NCBI RefSeq assembly: GCF_900114215.1
Contig: NZ_FOSG01000006.1
Coordinates: forward strand, 62,001-126,000
Source of the DNA: Streptomyces mangrovi
GTDB lineage: Bacteria; Actinomycetota; Actinomycetes; Streptomycetales; Streptomycetaceae
Direction of reading: 5' to 3'
Length of the DNA stretch: 64,000 nt
Shown piece after piece: positions 9,522 through 17,361 of the stretch. The notes beneath the pieces were generated by a model. That model saw nothing but the letters and a program-made list of their open reading frames with translations, did not search any database and had not been told where the DNA came from. A program made the translations under genes and the position numbers. Each line of letters begins with the position of its first letter. The stretch's first letter is position 1.

Positions 9522-9864
9522 CGCTCAGTATGTGTCCGGGACTGTTGACGACGCGGGACAGGCTCCGAAGCCGGCGTGCAAGGTGTTCGGTGTGCGGAAC
9601 GTGCACTCCTTCCCCATGCGCAACGGGTACGCGGCCGAGGCCGACGGCGGGCGCCGGTTGGTTCGCGCCGGGACGCGTGCATCACGTGGTACAGGAGGCG
9701 CGCCGCGCAGGGTGGGTTTCCGGTCCTCACCGACGGGTTCCGGCGTGGCGGCGTTCCCCTCCGGCAACCGGGTGCCGGTCCCGGAGGGGCCGAGGGGCCA
9801 CGGGACGCGTTCCCGCGCCGTACCGGCCGGCTGCCGCACACACAGCCGACCACGGTCGCGCCCC
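9522..9864. other. Intergenic stretch, nothing convincing
   Basis: About 340 bp lie between mcrB (leaving leftward) and the gamma-butyrolactone-receptor-like gene (ending at 9865). Open frames exist on both strands, as usual at this GC content, but none has a ribosome site or a recognisable protein. A weak mcrB promoter probably lies close to 9520-9560. Confidence 0.4.
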
Positions 9865-10503
9865 TCACGCTCGCAGGGAGTGGAAGAACAGCTCCCGCAG
9901 TTCCTGCCAGCGTCCGACTATGTCACCGTGCCTGGTGAGGGTGTGTGAAATGTGCTGTATCCCGAAGAAGGCCGCCACCAGGGCCCGTGCCGCGGAGTCG
10001 GGCCGCACACCCGTGCGCAACTGGTTCTCGGCGCGTGCGGCGTCCAGAAGATCCGTGAGCAGGTTCGTCCAGTAGACGTAGGGCGCGGGCAGTTCGGCGT
10101 TTATGGTGTCCCGGTCCAACTGCAGTTGGGTGCCGGCTTGCATGATCGGGTCGTCCCGGAACGCCAGGGCCGCGCGGTCGAGGAGTTCCTCGACGGCTTC
10201 CAGGGGGCTCAGGCCCCCGTTCCTGATCTCTTCCACCACGGGTGGCCAGCGTTCGTAGTGGCATGCGACCACGGCCGCGGCGAGGGCCTCCTTGGAACGG
10301 AAGTGGAAATAGACCGCGCCCTTGGTCATTCCGACCCGATCGGCCACGTCCTGCATCGACACGCTCCGGTAGTTGCTCTCGGAGAACAGTTCCGCGGCCT
10401 TGTCGAGGATGAGGGCGCGCGTTTGGAAGGCGCGCTCCTGCTTGAGCGCCGGGCCGTGGCGCGCGGCGTCCCGGGCGGTCTGCGGCCTGTGAGTTCCGGT
10501 CAT
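9865..10503 (-). CDS. Gamma-butyrolactone-receptor-like TetR regulator
   Basis: The 212-residue regulator starts at ATG 10501-10503. The helix-turn-helix (SVSMQDVADRVGMTKGAVYF, then HFRSKEALAAAVV) matches the ScbR/ArpA subgroup of TetR proteins. The ligand-domain segment DDPIMQAGTQLQLDRDTI followed by LPAPYVYWTNLLTDLLDAAR is also typical of butyrolactone receptors and pseudo-receptors. Such proteins usually repress a SARP gene from an AT-rich autoregulatory element, and a candidate lies before the SARP at 19592. No AfsA-type synthase is present in the window, so it may act as a pseudo-receptor sensing the product or a remote signal. It marks the probable left edge of the cluster. Confidence 0.82.
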   Translation of the reverse strand: MTGTHRPQTARDAARHGPALKQERAFQTRALILDKAAELFSESNYRSVSMQDVADRVGMTKGAVYFHFRSKEALAAAVVACHYERWPPVVEEIRNGGLSPLEAVEELLDRAALAFRDDPIMQAGTQLQLDRDTINAELPAPYVYWTNLLTDLLDAARAENQLRTGVRPDSAARALVAAFFGIQHISHTLTRHGDIVGRWQELRELFFHSLRA

Positions 10504-10659
10504 GCCCCCAACCTCTCGCGGATGAGGCCGAGGGTATCGGGTGACGCACCGCGAGCGTGTCTCATGTGGCGGCCTGTGCGGTCCTCCCGCAGCGGAGCAG
10601 GGGGCTGTCGAGGCTGTCGGGACCGGCGGGGGCCGGGAAGCGGTTGCCCTTGCGCCGAG

Positions 10660-11010
10660 TCCGCCCGGAACGGTTACGCCGGCACCGCCGTGCACGCGGT
10701 CGCCGCCCGCATCGGCATGACGAAGGGCGCGCCGTACGCACGCTTCTGTTCCACGGAGGGGCCGGCGGAGGCTCTCGTCCAGCGGTTCGCCGGCGCCTGG
10801 AGGGGGTTGGGGGATGGGGGCGAGGCGCCCGGAACCGCCGCGGAGGCACTTCGCGAACCGACCGCGACCGTCTCCGGCGACCTGTGCGACGACATGTGAA
10901 CCCGGGCGGCCGTCCGGCCCGTCGCCGGCGCCGAGAGCACCTGTTCCGTGAAGGCCGGCGCGCTCACCGGACTCCACCGCTGCCTCACCTCCCCGGCCGG
11001 CCGGGCGCGG
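10660..11010 (+). pseudogene. Decayed TetR-family regulator remnant
   Basis: On the plus strand one frame encodes a degraded TetR helix-turn-helix (AVHAVAARIGMTKGAPYARF, then STEGPAEALVQRFAGAW). It reads to a TGA at 10897-10899 and continues beyond it in the same frame with TRAAVRPVAGAESTCSVKAG and ALTGLHRCL, which resemble the ligand domain of ScbR-like proteins. There is no proper start, the recognition helix has substitutions, and the end dissolves into repetitive GC-rich sequence (imperfect GGGACTTCGGG repeats near 11090-11123). It is probably the relic of a second receptor-type regulator once divergent from the intact one. Confidence 0.6.
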
Positions 11011-11165
11011 CCCTCCCACGGGGCGTGGCTTCGCGGGGCCGGTGACCGGCCCTCTCCCGCGCGGCGGCGAGAGCCTCGGGAAGGGACTTCGGGAGGGACT
11101 TCGGGCGGGGCTTCGGCGGCGGGCCGGGGCCGACGACTGGGCCGTGTGAGGCGTTCCCCCGTCCC

Positions 11166-11927
11166 TCAGGCACCCGTCAGATGGAAGCCGCCGTCGACAT
11201 GGAGGATCTCACCGGTGGTCCCGGCGAGGAAATCCGAGAGCAGAACGGCCACACCGCGGCCGGCCGGCTCGGGGTCGGCCGGTTCCCAGCCGATCGGGGC
11301 ACGCTGACTCCACATCTGCGCGAGTTCCCCGAAACCGGGGATGGACTTCGCCGCGGTCGTCCTCACCGGCCCGGCCGCGACCATGTTGCAGCGGATGCCC
11401 CTGGCCCCCAGATCACGTGCGAGGTAGCGGCCGGTCGCCTCCAAAGCGGCCTTGGCCACGCCCATCCAGTCGTATCCGGGCCAGGCCACCGTCGCGTCGA
11501 AGGTGACGCCGACGATCGAGCCGCCGCGGCCCATCAGCGGCAGACATGCCGTGGCCAGTGATTTCAGCGAGTAGGCGGACGTGTGCAGGGCCGTCGAGAC
11601 GTCTGCCCAGTCCGCTCCCATGAAGTCGAAGACCCCGGGAGGGCCGAAGGCGACGGAGTGCACCACACCGTCCAGCCCGTCGAGGTGCTCGCGGACTCTG
11701 GCGGCCAGGCCGTCCAGCTGCGCGCGGTCCGTGACGTCCAGCTCGACGACGGGCGCGTGTTCGGGCAGCAGCGCGGCGGTCCGTTCGACCAGGGAGAGCC
11801 GGCCGAAGCCGGTGAGAACGACCTCGGCGCCCTCCTCCTGCGCGACCTTGGCCGCGTGGAAGGCGATGGATCCCTCGGTGAGGGCGCCGGTGACCAGGAC
11901 GCGCTTTCCCGCGAGGAGTCCGCTCAT
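11166..11927 (-). CDS. fabI: Enoyl-[ACP] reductase, FabI type
   Basis: The 253-residue SDR-fold protein reduces the enoyl-ACP double bond in fatty acid elongation. The NADH-binding start KRVLVTGALTEGSIAF is the FabI/InhA form of the glycine motif, VVHSVAFGPP follows, and the catalytic Tyr-x6-Lys is in YDWMGVAKAAL. VAAGPVRTTAAKSIPGF is the substrate loop and TGEILHVDGGFH the C-terminus. Start ATG 11925-11927 has AGGGAG upstream. It lies 79 bp behind the MFS gene, so they probably share a transcript. A separate FabI inside a secondary-metabolite cluster could serve the dedicated acyl chain or protect against a product that mimics fatty acids; sequence does not decide. Confidence 0.9.
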   Translation of the reverse strand: MSGLLAGKRVLVTGALTEGSIAFHAAKVAQEEGAEVVLTGFGRLSLVERTAALLPEHAPVVELDVTDRAQLDGLAARVREHLDGLDGVVHSVAFGPPGVFDFMGADWADVSTALHTSAYSLKSLATACLPLMGRGGSIVGVTFDATVAWPGYDWMGVAKAALEATGRYLARDLGARGIRCNMVAAGPVRTTAAKSIPGFGELAQMWSQRAPIGWEPADPEPAGRGVAVLLSDFLAGTTGEILHVDGGFHLTGA

Positions 11928-12006
11928 GCGAATTCGCTCCCTTCTGCCGGCCGTGGCCGGCCGGGTCGGTTCGGCCGGGCGAAGCCCGGCGGGGACGGGG
12001 CGGGGC

Positions 12007-13398
12007 TCAGGACCGCACACCGTCGACGGAGTCGCCGGTGGTGCGGTCCCCCAGAGCCAGGACCGTCACGGCCATCACGGCCATCGCGACGGCTATCACT
12101 GTGAACAGGGCACCGGGGCCGTGGCCCTCCAGCACCGGCAGCAGCACGAACGGCAGAGCGGCGGCGCTCAGTTTGGACAGTGAGTACGCGGCCCCCGAGG
12201 CGGCCGCGCGGAAGGCGGTGGGGTACTGCTCGGCGAGGTAGACGTGCGACGCGTTGGAGAAGACGTTGCTGGTGAGGGTGTAACCGAAGCCGAACGCGAC
12301 CATGAGCGAGGCCGATCCCGCGTACGCGAATCCCAGTCCCGTGACGACCATCGACCCCGCCGAGGCGGCCACCAGCACCTTCCGCTCGAACCGGTCGATC
12401 ACCGGGAGCGAGAGGGCCGAGCCGACCGGGTACCCCAGGAAGGTCAGCGCGGTGTACCCCAGCCCGGCCACGATGTCGTACCCCTTGGCGGCCAGGATCT
12501 GCGGTACCAGTGAGCCGAACCCGTAGTAGCCGAAGACCGACAGCACGCTGAAGGTCCACAGCATCACGGTCCGCCGCCGGTAACGGGGGTGGAAGATGAC
12601 CCGGAGGCGTGTCCGTTCCGGAGTCCGGTCCGCGGCGGAGGGCGCCGGCGTCGGTTCCGCCGGGTCCGCGGCCCTCGTCTCCCCCGCGGGCGCCTGCGCC
12701 TCCATCAGCGTCACCAGGCGCTCCGCCTCCTCCGTCCGCCCGTTGGCGGCCAGCCAGCGCGGTGACTCGATCAGTCTGCGGCGCAGCAGCCACACCACGG
12801 CCGACCCCAGCGAGCCGATGACGAACAGCCAGCGCCACCCGTCGATTCCGAGCGGCGACAGGGGGACCAGCCACAGTGCGGCGAATCCCACCGCGGGGAC
12901 GCCGCAGAACGCCAGGGTGTAGGCCCAGGCGATGTACCGGCCGCGTTTGGCGGCAGGAAGTACGTCCGCCAGGTAGCAGTCGGAGAGCGTCTGCTCCGCG
13001 CCGATGCCGATGCCCGCCAGGAACCGGGTCGCGATCAGCCAGGCGGCGTTCGGCGAGAAGGCTCCGAGCAGTGAGAAGCCCGAGTACAGCGCCAGGTTGA
13101 CCAGGAACGCGCGGCGCCTGCCGTAGCGGTCGGCCACCCGGCCGAGCACCAGCGAGCCGATGAACTGCCCGACGAAGGCGGAGGCCAGGACCAGCTTGAG
13201 CGTGGTGCCGTCGAAGGCGAAGTCCTCCTGGAGGACTTTGGAGATGGTCCCCGAGAGGTTGTTCTCGAAGATGTCGAACAGCAGACCCACGCCGATGACC
13301 GCCGTGAGTCTGCGGTGCATCGCCGTGATCGGCATGCGATCCAGCCGGTCGCCGATCGTCGCCTTGGCGACCGGCCGGTTCCCGATGGCGTCAAGCAT
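12007..13398 (-). CDS. MFS transporter, 12-TM (metabolite:H+ symporter/sugar-porter type)
   Basis: The 463-residue protein has two six-helix halves. Motif A GRVADRYGRRRAF lies between TM2 and TM3, RFLAGIGIGAEQTLSDCYLA in TM4, and ESPRWLAANGRTEEAERLV in the central loop places it with the AAHS/sugar-porter branch of the major facilitator superfamily. The central loop has an extra acidic/proline-rich insertion. In this cluster it could import a precursor or export product; it differs from the 14-TM drug exporter at 17362. Probably co-transcribed with fabI downstream. Confidence 0.85.
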   Translation of the reverse strand: MLDAIGNRPVAKATIGDRLDRMPITAMHRRLTAVIGVGLLFDIFENNLSGTISKVLQEDFAFDGTTLKLVLASAFVGQFIGSLVLGRVADRYGRRRAFLVNLALYSGFSLLGAFSPNAAWLIATRFLAGIGIGAEQTLSDCYLADVLPAAKRGRYIAWAYTLAFCGVPAVGFAALWLVPLSPLGIDGWRWLFVIGSLGSAVVWLLRRRLIESPRWLAANGRTEEAERLVTLMEAQAPAGETRAADPAEPTPAPSAADRTPERTRLRVIFHPRYRRRTVMLWTFSVLSVFGYYGFGSLVPQILAAKGYDIVAGLGYTALTFLGYPVGSALSLPVIDRFERKVLVAASAGSMVVTGLGFAYAGSASLMVAFGFGYTLTSNVFSNASHVYLAEQYPTAFRAAASGAAYSLSKLSAAALPFVLLPVLEGHGPGALFTVIAVAMAVMAVTVLALGDRTTGDSVDGVRS

Positions 13399-13521
13399 GG
13401 GTGCGGCAACTCCTGGGCGGGAGGGAGGCCGTGGGGCGCATCGGCGCGACGGCGCGGCACGGCCCGGACGGAGGAGGCGAACGGTGGGGGAGGGGAAGGA
13501 CGGTGCGGTGACGGGCGGAGT

Positions 13522-13554
13522 GGCCGGCGGCCGTACCCGGTGCGGCCGCCGGCC
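13522..13554 (-). terminator. Strong hairpin downstream of the desaturase gene
   Basis: A perfect 12-bp inverted repeat (GGCCGGCGGCCG at 13522-13533 and its complement at 13543-13554) follows the desaturase stop at 13567. There is no long T-run, as usual in Streptomyces. It separates the desaturase transcript from the MFS-fabI unit. Confidence 0.6.
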
Positions 13555-13566
13555 GTCACGCTGCGC

Positions 13567-14679
13567 TCAGGCTGCCCGCCGGGCGGGCACGATCTCACCG
13601 CGCCGGATCGGCGCGCTGACCTTGTGCAGGTACGAGGCCACCTCGCGGTACGAGGCCCAGAAACCCACCTCGTGGTAGGGAACACCGCGTTCGGCGCAGT
13701 ACTCGCGGGTCAACTCCCTGGCACGGCGCAGGTTCTTCTGCGGCATCGCGGGGAAGAGATGGTGCTCCACCTGGTAGTTGAGGCCGCCGTAGAGGAAGTC
13801 GACCAGCAGAGAGGGGCGGATGTTCCTCGAGGTGAGCACCTGCCGCTCCAGCCAGTCCAGCGTCTCCTCCGCGCCGTCGCGCACCTCCATTCCCTTGTGG
13901 TTCGGTGCGAAGATCAGACCGAAGTAGACGCCCAGCGAGGCGTGCTGCACCAGGATGAACAGCACGGCCGGCACCGGCGACAGCACGGTGAAGACGGCGG
14001 TCAGGTAGACGGCCGCGCGCAGGAGCAGCAGGGACGACTCCAGGACGGGGCGTCTGGTCTGCCCCCGCGCGATCGCCCGTACGGCGGTCCTGTTCATCTT
14101 GAAGGACTCCAGCACCAGCAGCACGAAGAAGAGCACGCTCTGGTACCGCACCACGAACCGCTGCGAACCGCTGCGGGAGGCGTACTGCTTGATGTCGAAG
14201 ATCGCGGTGCGCCGGCCGATGTCCGGGTCCATGGTCAGATGGTTGGGGTTGCTGTGATGCCGGTTGTGGTGATTGACCCACCAGCCGTAGCTCACCCCGT
14301 TGACGAGGTTGGCGTGGATGTACCCGACGGCGGAGGCGGCCCGTTTGCCGCGGAACATCGCCTTGTGCCCGGCGTCGTGCCACATGAAGGCGCTCTGGCC
14401 TCCGCACAGCCCCATCCACACCGCCACCAGCAGTTGCCACCACGAATCGCCGAGGGCGAAGAACGCGACGAAACCGATGGCCAGCAGTCCGGTGTTCAGG
14501 GCCAGACGGCCGATGTAGTAGCGCGGGTCGAGATCCAGCAGCCCCTCCGCCTTGACGCGCTTGAGGAGCTCGGCGAAGCTCGCGGAGGCCCCGGCGCGGG
14601 GGTGGGCCGAGGCGGGCCGGTGTTCGTCCGGTGGCCCGGCCGCACCGGGCCGGGACCGGGATACGTGCGGAGATTGCAT
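13567..14679 (-). CDS. Acyl-lipid/acyl-carrier fatty acid desaturase
   Basis: The 370-residue integral-membrane di-iron enzyme starts at ATG 14677-14679 behind AGGAG. All three histidine boxes are present: HDAGH, HNRHH (in GWWVNHHNRHHSNPNH) and QVEHH (in GGLNYQVEHHLFPAMP). The QxxHH third box is the one found in front-end and bacterial acyl desaturases. It should insert a cis double bond in the alkyl chain of the product or its acyl-ACP precursor. Its promoter (14860-14917) carries the same heptamer array as the main biosynthetic operon, which ties it to the pathway rather than to housekeeping lipid metabolism. Confidence 0.92.
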   Translation of the reverse strand: MQSPHVSRSRPGAAGPPDEHRPASAHPRAGASASFAELLKRVKAEGLLDLDPRYYIGRLALNTGLLAIGFVAFFALGDSWWQLLVAVWMGLCGGQSAFMWHDAGHKAMFRGKRAASAVGYIHANLVNGVSYGWWVNHHNRHHSNPNHLTMDPDIGRRTAIFDIKQYASRSGSQRFVVRYQSVLFFVLLVLESFKMNRTAVRAIARGQTRRPVLESSLLLLRAAVYLTAVFTVLSPVPAVLFILVQHASLGVYFGLIFAPNHKGMEVRDGAEETLDWLERQVLTSRNIRPSLLVDFLYGGLNYQVEHHLFPAMPQKNLRRARELTREYCAERGVPYHEVGFWASYREVASYLHKVSAPIRRGEIVPARRAA

Positions 14680-14859
14680 GGGGTGCTCTCCTAGGGCGAA
14701 TGTGCCCGATGCGGGCGGCAGGGCAGCCGTCGTCACGAAGGAGACCGCACGGCGCGGACCCACGGGCCGTACCGGTGCGTTCCCGCTGCCGTTGACCGTG
14801 CCGATGCCACGCCAGTGCGGTGTTCCGCACCGGGCGTCAGGCGGGCCTACGTGAAACTC

Positions 14860-14917
14860 AGCCTGTCATCTGCGGCTGATGTGGCGCTGATGTCGAACTG
14901 ACGGATGTCGAATTGAC
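14860..14917 (-). promoter_or_regulatory. SARP-type heptamer array and -10 for the desaturase gene
   Basis: Read leftward on the minus strand, heptamers GTCAGTT (14902-14896), ATCAGCG (14891-14885) and ATCAGCC (14880-14874) are spaced exactly 11 bp apart. They are followed after 8 bp by CAGGCT (14865-14860) as a -10. A fourth copy GTCAATT (14917-14911) lies 15 bp further upstream. Three 4-bp-separated heptamers ending 8 bp before the -10 is the classic SARP activator geometry. Transcription should start about 14850, giving a leader of some 170 nt. Confidence 0.72.
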
Positions 14918-14937
14918 TGGCGAGGCCGGGTGGCGGC

Positions 14938-15099
14938 TCAGGCCGCCGTGGGCTCGGCGCGCAGCCGGGCGTCCAGGGACTGGAGCACGTCGTCCGCCTC
15001 GCGGGCGGTGTCCTCGTCGTCGGGGAGCCCGATGACGCGCATGAGTGACTCGACCATCGACTGGCGAAGGGCTTCTGTGCCGAGTTCGTGCGGGAGCAC
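14938..15099 (-). CDS. Small 53-residue protein of unknown function
   Basis: The start is GTG 15097-15099 with a strong AGGAGG 6-7 nt upstream, giving 53 residues. The sequence (ALRQSMVESLMRVIGLPDD, then ADDVLQSLDARLRAEP) is predicted to be alpha-helical and acidic, with no cysteine, no membrane segment and no motif I recognise. It follows the DUF2156 gene by 59 bp in the same direction and is probably co-transcribed. A role as a small partner or regulator of the transferase is possible but unsupported beyond position. Confidence 0.6.
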   Translation of the reverse strand: MLPHELGTEALRQSMVESLMRVIGLPDDEDTAREADDVLQSLDARLRAEPTAA

Positions 15100-15158
15100 T
15101 GCGATCCTCCTGGTGCCGGGGACGGAAGTGAGGGGGAGCCAAGGTGTTCGCGGAGGTG

Positions 15159-16151
15159 TCAGAAGGCGTTGCAGGCGCGGAAGATGTGCGCGAATCCGGC
15201 CAGTGACGCGGGGCCGTCGAAAGCGACGTACTCGGGGATCAGTGTGTCCGGGGCCCACTTCTGCTTGTAGGCGAGTTGGGTCCGGGCGGGGTACAGCGCC
15301 GCCCCCTCGGCCCACAGGTGGTGCATCAGCCACTGGAAGGCCGGGCTGTACCCGGGAACCTCATGGCCTTCGTCCAGACCGGTGAAGGGGGTGAAGCCGA
15401 AGTGCAGCCATTCCACGCCCTCCGCCCCGAACACCTCGATGGCGTGTGCGTTGATCGCCTCCATCAGCCCGGGCGAGCCTCCGGGGACCCGCCGGCTCAG
15501 GTCGTGCATCCAGCCGGAACGAGCGCCGAAGACGGGGGAGTAGGAGATGTAGGCGACCGGGTCGCCGTCCACGGAGCCCATGAAGAGGCGGCGGTACCGC
15601 TGTGCCTCTCCTCCCACCTGCCCCACCAGGAACTCCAGTGGTCGTGCCCCGTTCTTGGAGCCCAGCCAGGCGTCGTCGATCGCGGCGAGCGCGTCATGCC
15701 GCTCGTCGGCGGCCACCTCCTGGATCCGCAGCCCGTTGCGGTATGCCCTGGAGATCTTGTTGCGCAGCTGCATGAAGCGGGTGCCGCGCAGTGAGAACCC
15801 GGGCAGGCGCACCGCCCACGAGGCACCGATCTGGTTGACGGTGTATCCGCGGCGTGCGTAGACGTCGGCGTCGGCGCGCTGCAACTGCACGGCGACCAGT
15901 CGCAGCCCCTGGGCGCGGACGTGGCCGGCGAAGCGGTCGAGGAGGGCCTCGTACGACTCCGGCGCGGTGAACGGGCCGCCGAACTGGACCACGTACCGTC
16001 CCGTGCGCCGGTAGACGATCACGCCGTCCGCGTCCGGTGCGGTGAAGACGTCGTTGCCCGTGTTGAGAGCCAGGAACGAACTGGGGTTCTCGGCCCGGGT
16101 GTGTGTCATGACAGCCCGGAGAACCGGGTTGTCCGTTGCGGTCACGGACAT
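15159..16151 (-). CDS. Aminoacyl-tRNA-dependent transferase (DUF2156, VlmA/MprF C-terminal type)
   Basis: The 330-residue protein is built of tandem GNAT-like folds. The DUF2156 (phosphatidylglycerol lysyltransferase C-terminal) signature is seen in RFMQLRNKISRAYRNGLRI, SGWMHDLSRRVPGGSPGLME, VEWLHFGFTPFTGLDE and the end motif YKQKWAPDTLIPEYVAF. In MprF this domain moves lysine from lysyl-tRNA to lipid; in valanimycin biosynthesis the homologue VlmA moves serine from seryl-tRNA to an N-alkylhydroxylamine. The company of N-hydroxylase, azoxy-forming and VlmJ/VlmK-like genes supports the second role. I chose ATG 16149-16151 (GGGAG upstream); an ATG at 16184 is possible. The gene is divergent from the tRNA at 16327. 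Confidence 0.85.
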   Translation of the reverse strand: MSVTATDNPVLRAVMTHTRAENPSSFLALNTGNDVFTAPDADGVIVYRRTGRYVVQFGGPFTAPESYEALLDRFAGHVRAQGLRLVAVQLQRADADVYARRGYTVNQIGASWAVRLPGFSLRGTRFMQLRNKISRAYRNGLRIQEVAADERHDALAAIDDAWLGSKNGARPLEFLVGQVGGEAQRYRRLFMGSVDGDPVAYISYSPVFGARSGWMHDLSRRVPGGSPGLMEAINAHAIEVFGAEGVEWLHFGFTPFTGLDEGHEVPGYSPAFQWLMHHLWAEGAALYPARTQLAYKQKWAPDTLIPEYVAFDGPASLAGFAHIFRACNAF

Positions 16152-16244
16152 ATCCACGCTCCCTTCCGACGGAATTTCCGCCATGGAGAGTAGAGCACCG
16201 GGAAGCAGGTCCCAGGAAGGGGCTCCGAAGTATTCTTTCGGTAT

Positions 16245-16287
16245 GTCAGCGGGGCGTCAGCCGAATATCAGGAAGACCTGCCAGAGT
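16245..16287 (+). promoter_or_regulatory. SARP-type heptamer array and -10 driving the tRNA gene
   Basis: Heptamers GTCAGCG (16245-16251), GTCAGCC (16256-16262) and ATCAGGA (16267-16273) are spaced exactly 11 bp, followed after 8 bp by CAGAGT (16282-16287). The geometry and heptamer consensus (RTCAGnn) are the same as at 14860-14917 and 30449-30491, with similar -10 boxes (CAGGCT, CAGGAT). The array faces right, so transcription should begin about 16294-16296, some 30 nt before the mature 5' end of the tRNA. It does not face the DUF2156 gene. Confidence 0.72.
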
Positions 16288-16326
16288 ATTTGATGTGAAC
16301 GGCGCGGGAGACCGGGCCGGGAGCGA

Positions 16327-16420
<94 letters not shown>

Positions 16421-16465
16421 GGTCGATTCCGTGATTTCCCCACCGAAAACCCCCGCGAGTGGGGA

Positions 16466-16511
16466 AAAAGCTTCGGCGCACCACGTGGGAGCGTGGTGCG
16501 CCGAAGCTTTT
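16466..16511. terminator. Bidirectional rho-independent terminator
   Basis: A perfect 20-bp stem (16466-16485 with 16492-16511) with a 6-nt loop begins with AAAA and ends with TTTT, so it can stop transcription from both sides: the tRNA unit coming from the left and the TetR gene (stop 16549) coming from the right. It isolates the tRNA as a one-gene transcript. Confidence 0.85.
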
Positions 16512-16548
16512 CACCGTCTTTCCGTCCGATGGCCTGCGGGCCGGAGGA

Positions 16549-17187
16549 TCATCGGTCGCCGGCTTTCTCCTTCAGGTCGTGATCGCCGAGCGTCCGGTGG
16601 GCGAGTTCGAGCACGCTGCGGGTGACTTCCGCGGTGTCGATGGGAGTCCGGCGGGCGATGAGGTCGTCCAGCAGGCCGTCGGCCGCGTGGTAGACCATGC
16701 GGAAGGCCCAGTCGGGGTTGTGGCACCGGAACGCGCCCGCGGTGGCTCCCCGGCTGACGAAGTCGCACATGAGGTCCACCACCCGGGCGTTGGACTCCTT
16801 GCACAGTTCCAGCGCCTTGGCGTTCGCCGACCCGTAGACGATGCGGTGCAGTCCGGCGTTGTCCACGGCGTGCTCGATCAGGGTGATCAGCAGCTCGTCG
16901 ATCGTCGGCCACCACGCCTCTCCCTTGGCGAGGATCTCCTCGGTGGTGGCGACGAAAGCGTCGACGTACTCCTCCCACAGGGCGCCGAGAGCGTGATCCT
17001 TGGTTTCGAAGTACGCGTAGAAGGTGCCTTTGCCGATGTCGGCGGCCTCGGCGATGTCCACGATCTTGGCGTCGGCGAAGCCGATCGTCTCGAACACCTC
17101 GCGGCTGGCGCGCAGGATGTCCGCTCTGCGCTCCTCGGGGCTCTTGACGACCCTCTTGCGCCTCTTTCGGACCGTCGGCCGGGTCAT
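16549..17187 (-). CDS. TetR-family repressor of the divergent exporter
   Basis: The 212-residue regulator starts at ATG 17185-17187. A basic leader (RKRRKRVVKSPEERRADI) precedes a helix-turn-helix KIVDIAEAADIGKGTFYAYF and TKDHALGALWEEY. The C-terminal ligand domain is all-helical with no recognisable specificity. It is divergent from the 14-TM exporter gene; the intergenic DNA holds two palindromes of the TGACCGnCGGTCA type, and the same operator recurs before the kinase gene at 30597. This suggests that it senses the cluster product or an intermediate and controls both export and the last biosynthetic steps. Confidence 0.85.
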   Translation of the reverse strand: MTRPTVRKRRKRVVKSPEERRADILRASREVFETIGFADAKIVDIAEAADIGKGTFYAYFETKDHALGALWEEYVDAFVATTEEILAKGEAWWPTIDELLITLIEHAVDNAGLHRIVYGSANAKALELCKESNARVVDLMCDFVSRGATAGAFRCHNPDWAFRMVYHAADGLLDDLIARRTPIDTAEVTRSVLELAHRTLGDHDLKEKAGDR

Positions 17188-17225
17188 CACGCACACCTCC
17201 TGTCGGTCACCCCTCCACCCTACAT

Positions 17226-17271
17226 GACCGACCGGCGGTCGATTGACTGACCGGCGGTCAGTCAATTACGG
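17226..17271 (+). promoter_or_regulatory. TetR operators and promoter of the exporter gene
   Basis: A 23-bp palindrome at 17243-17265 has 10-bp arms TTGACTGACC/GGTCAGTCAA around GGC. Its left end is a -35 box (TTGACT, 17243-17248) and after 17 bp a weak -10 TTACGG (17266-17271) follows, so a bound repressor would cover the promoter. A second partial palindrome, GACCG/CGGTC at 17226-17240, adjoins it. The arrangement is repeated almost base for base at 30597-30625. Confidence 0.7.
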
Positions 17272-17361
17272 TCGTCGCGTCGTGAGGGGCGCCTCCCCGG
17301 CTCCTCGCGCCTCCCTGGCCAGGGCTTCCAGCTTCCGCTTCCGCGCGAACGCGAGGACGAC

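Noticed and set aside
16245..16273. Heptamer array as promoter of the divergent DUF2156 gene
   Set aside because: Heptamer orientation and the 8-bp spacing to a -10 point rightward only; the transferase must use another promoter.
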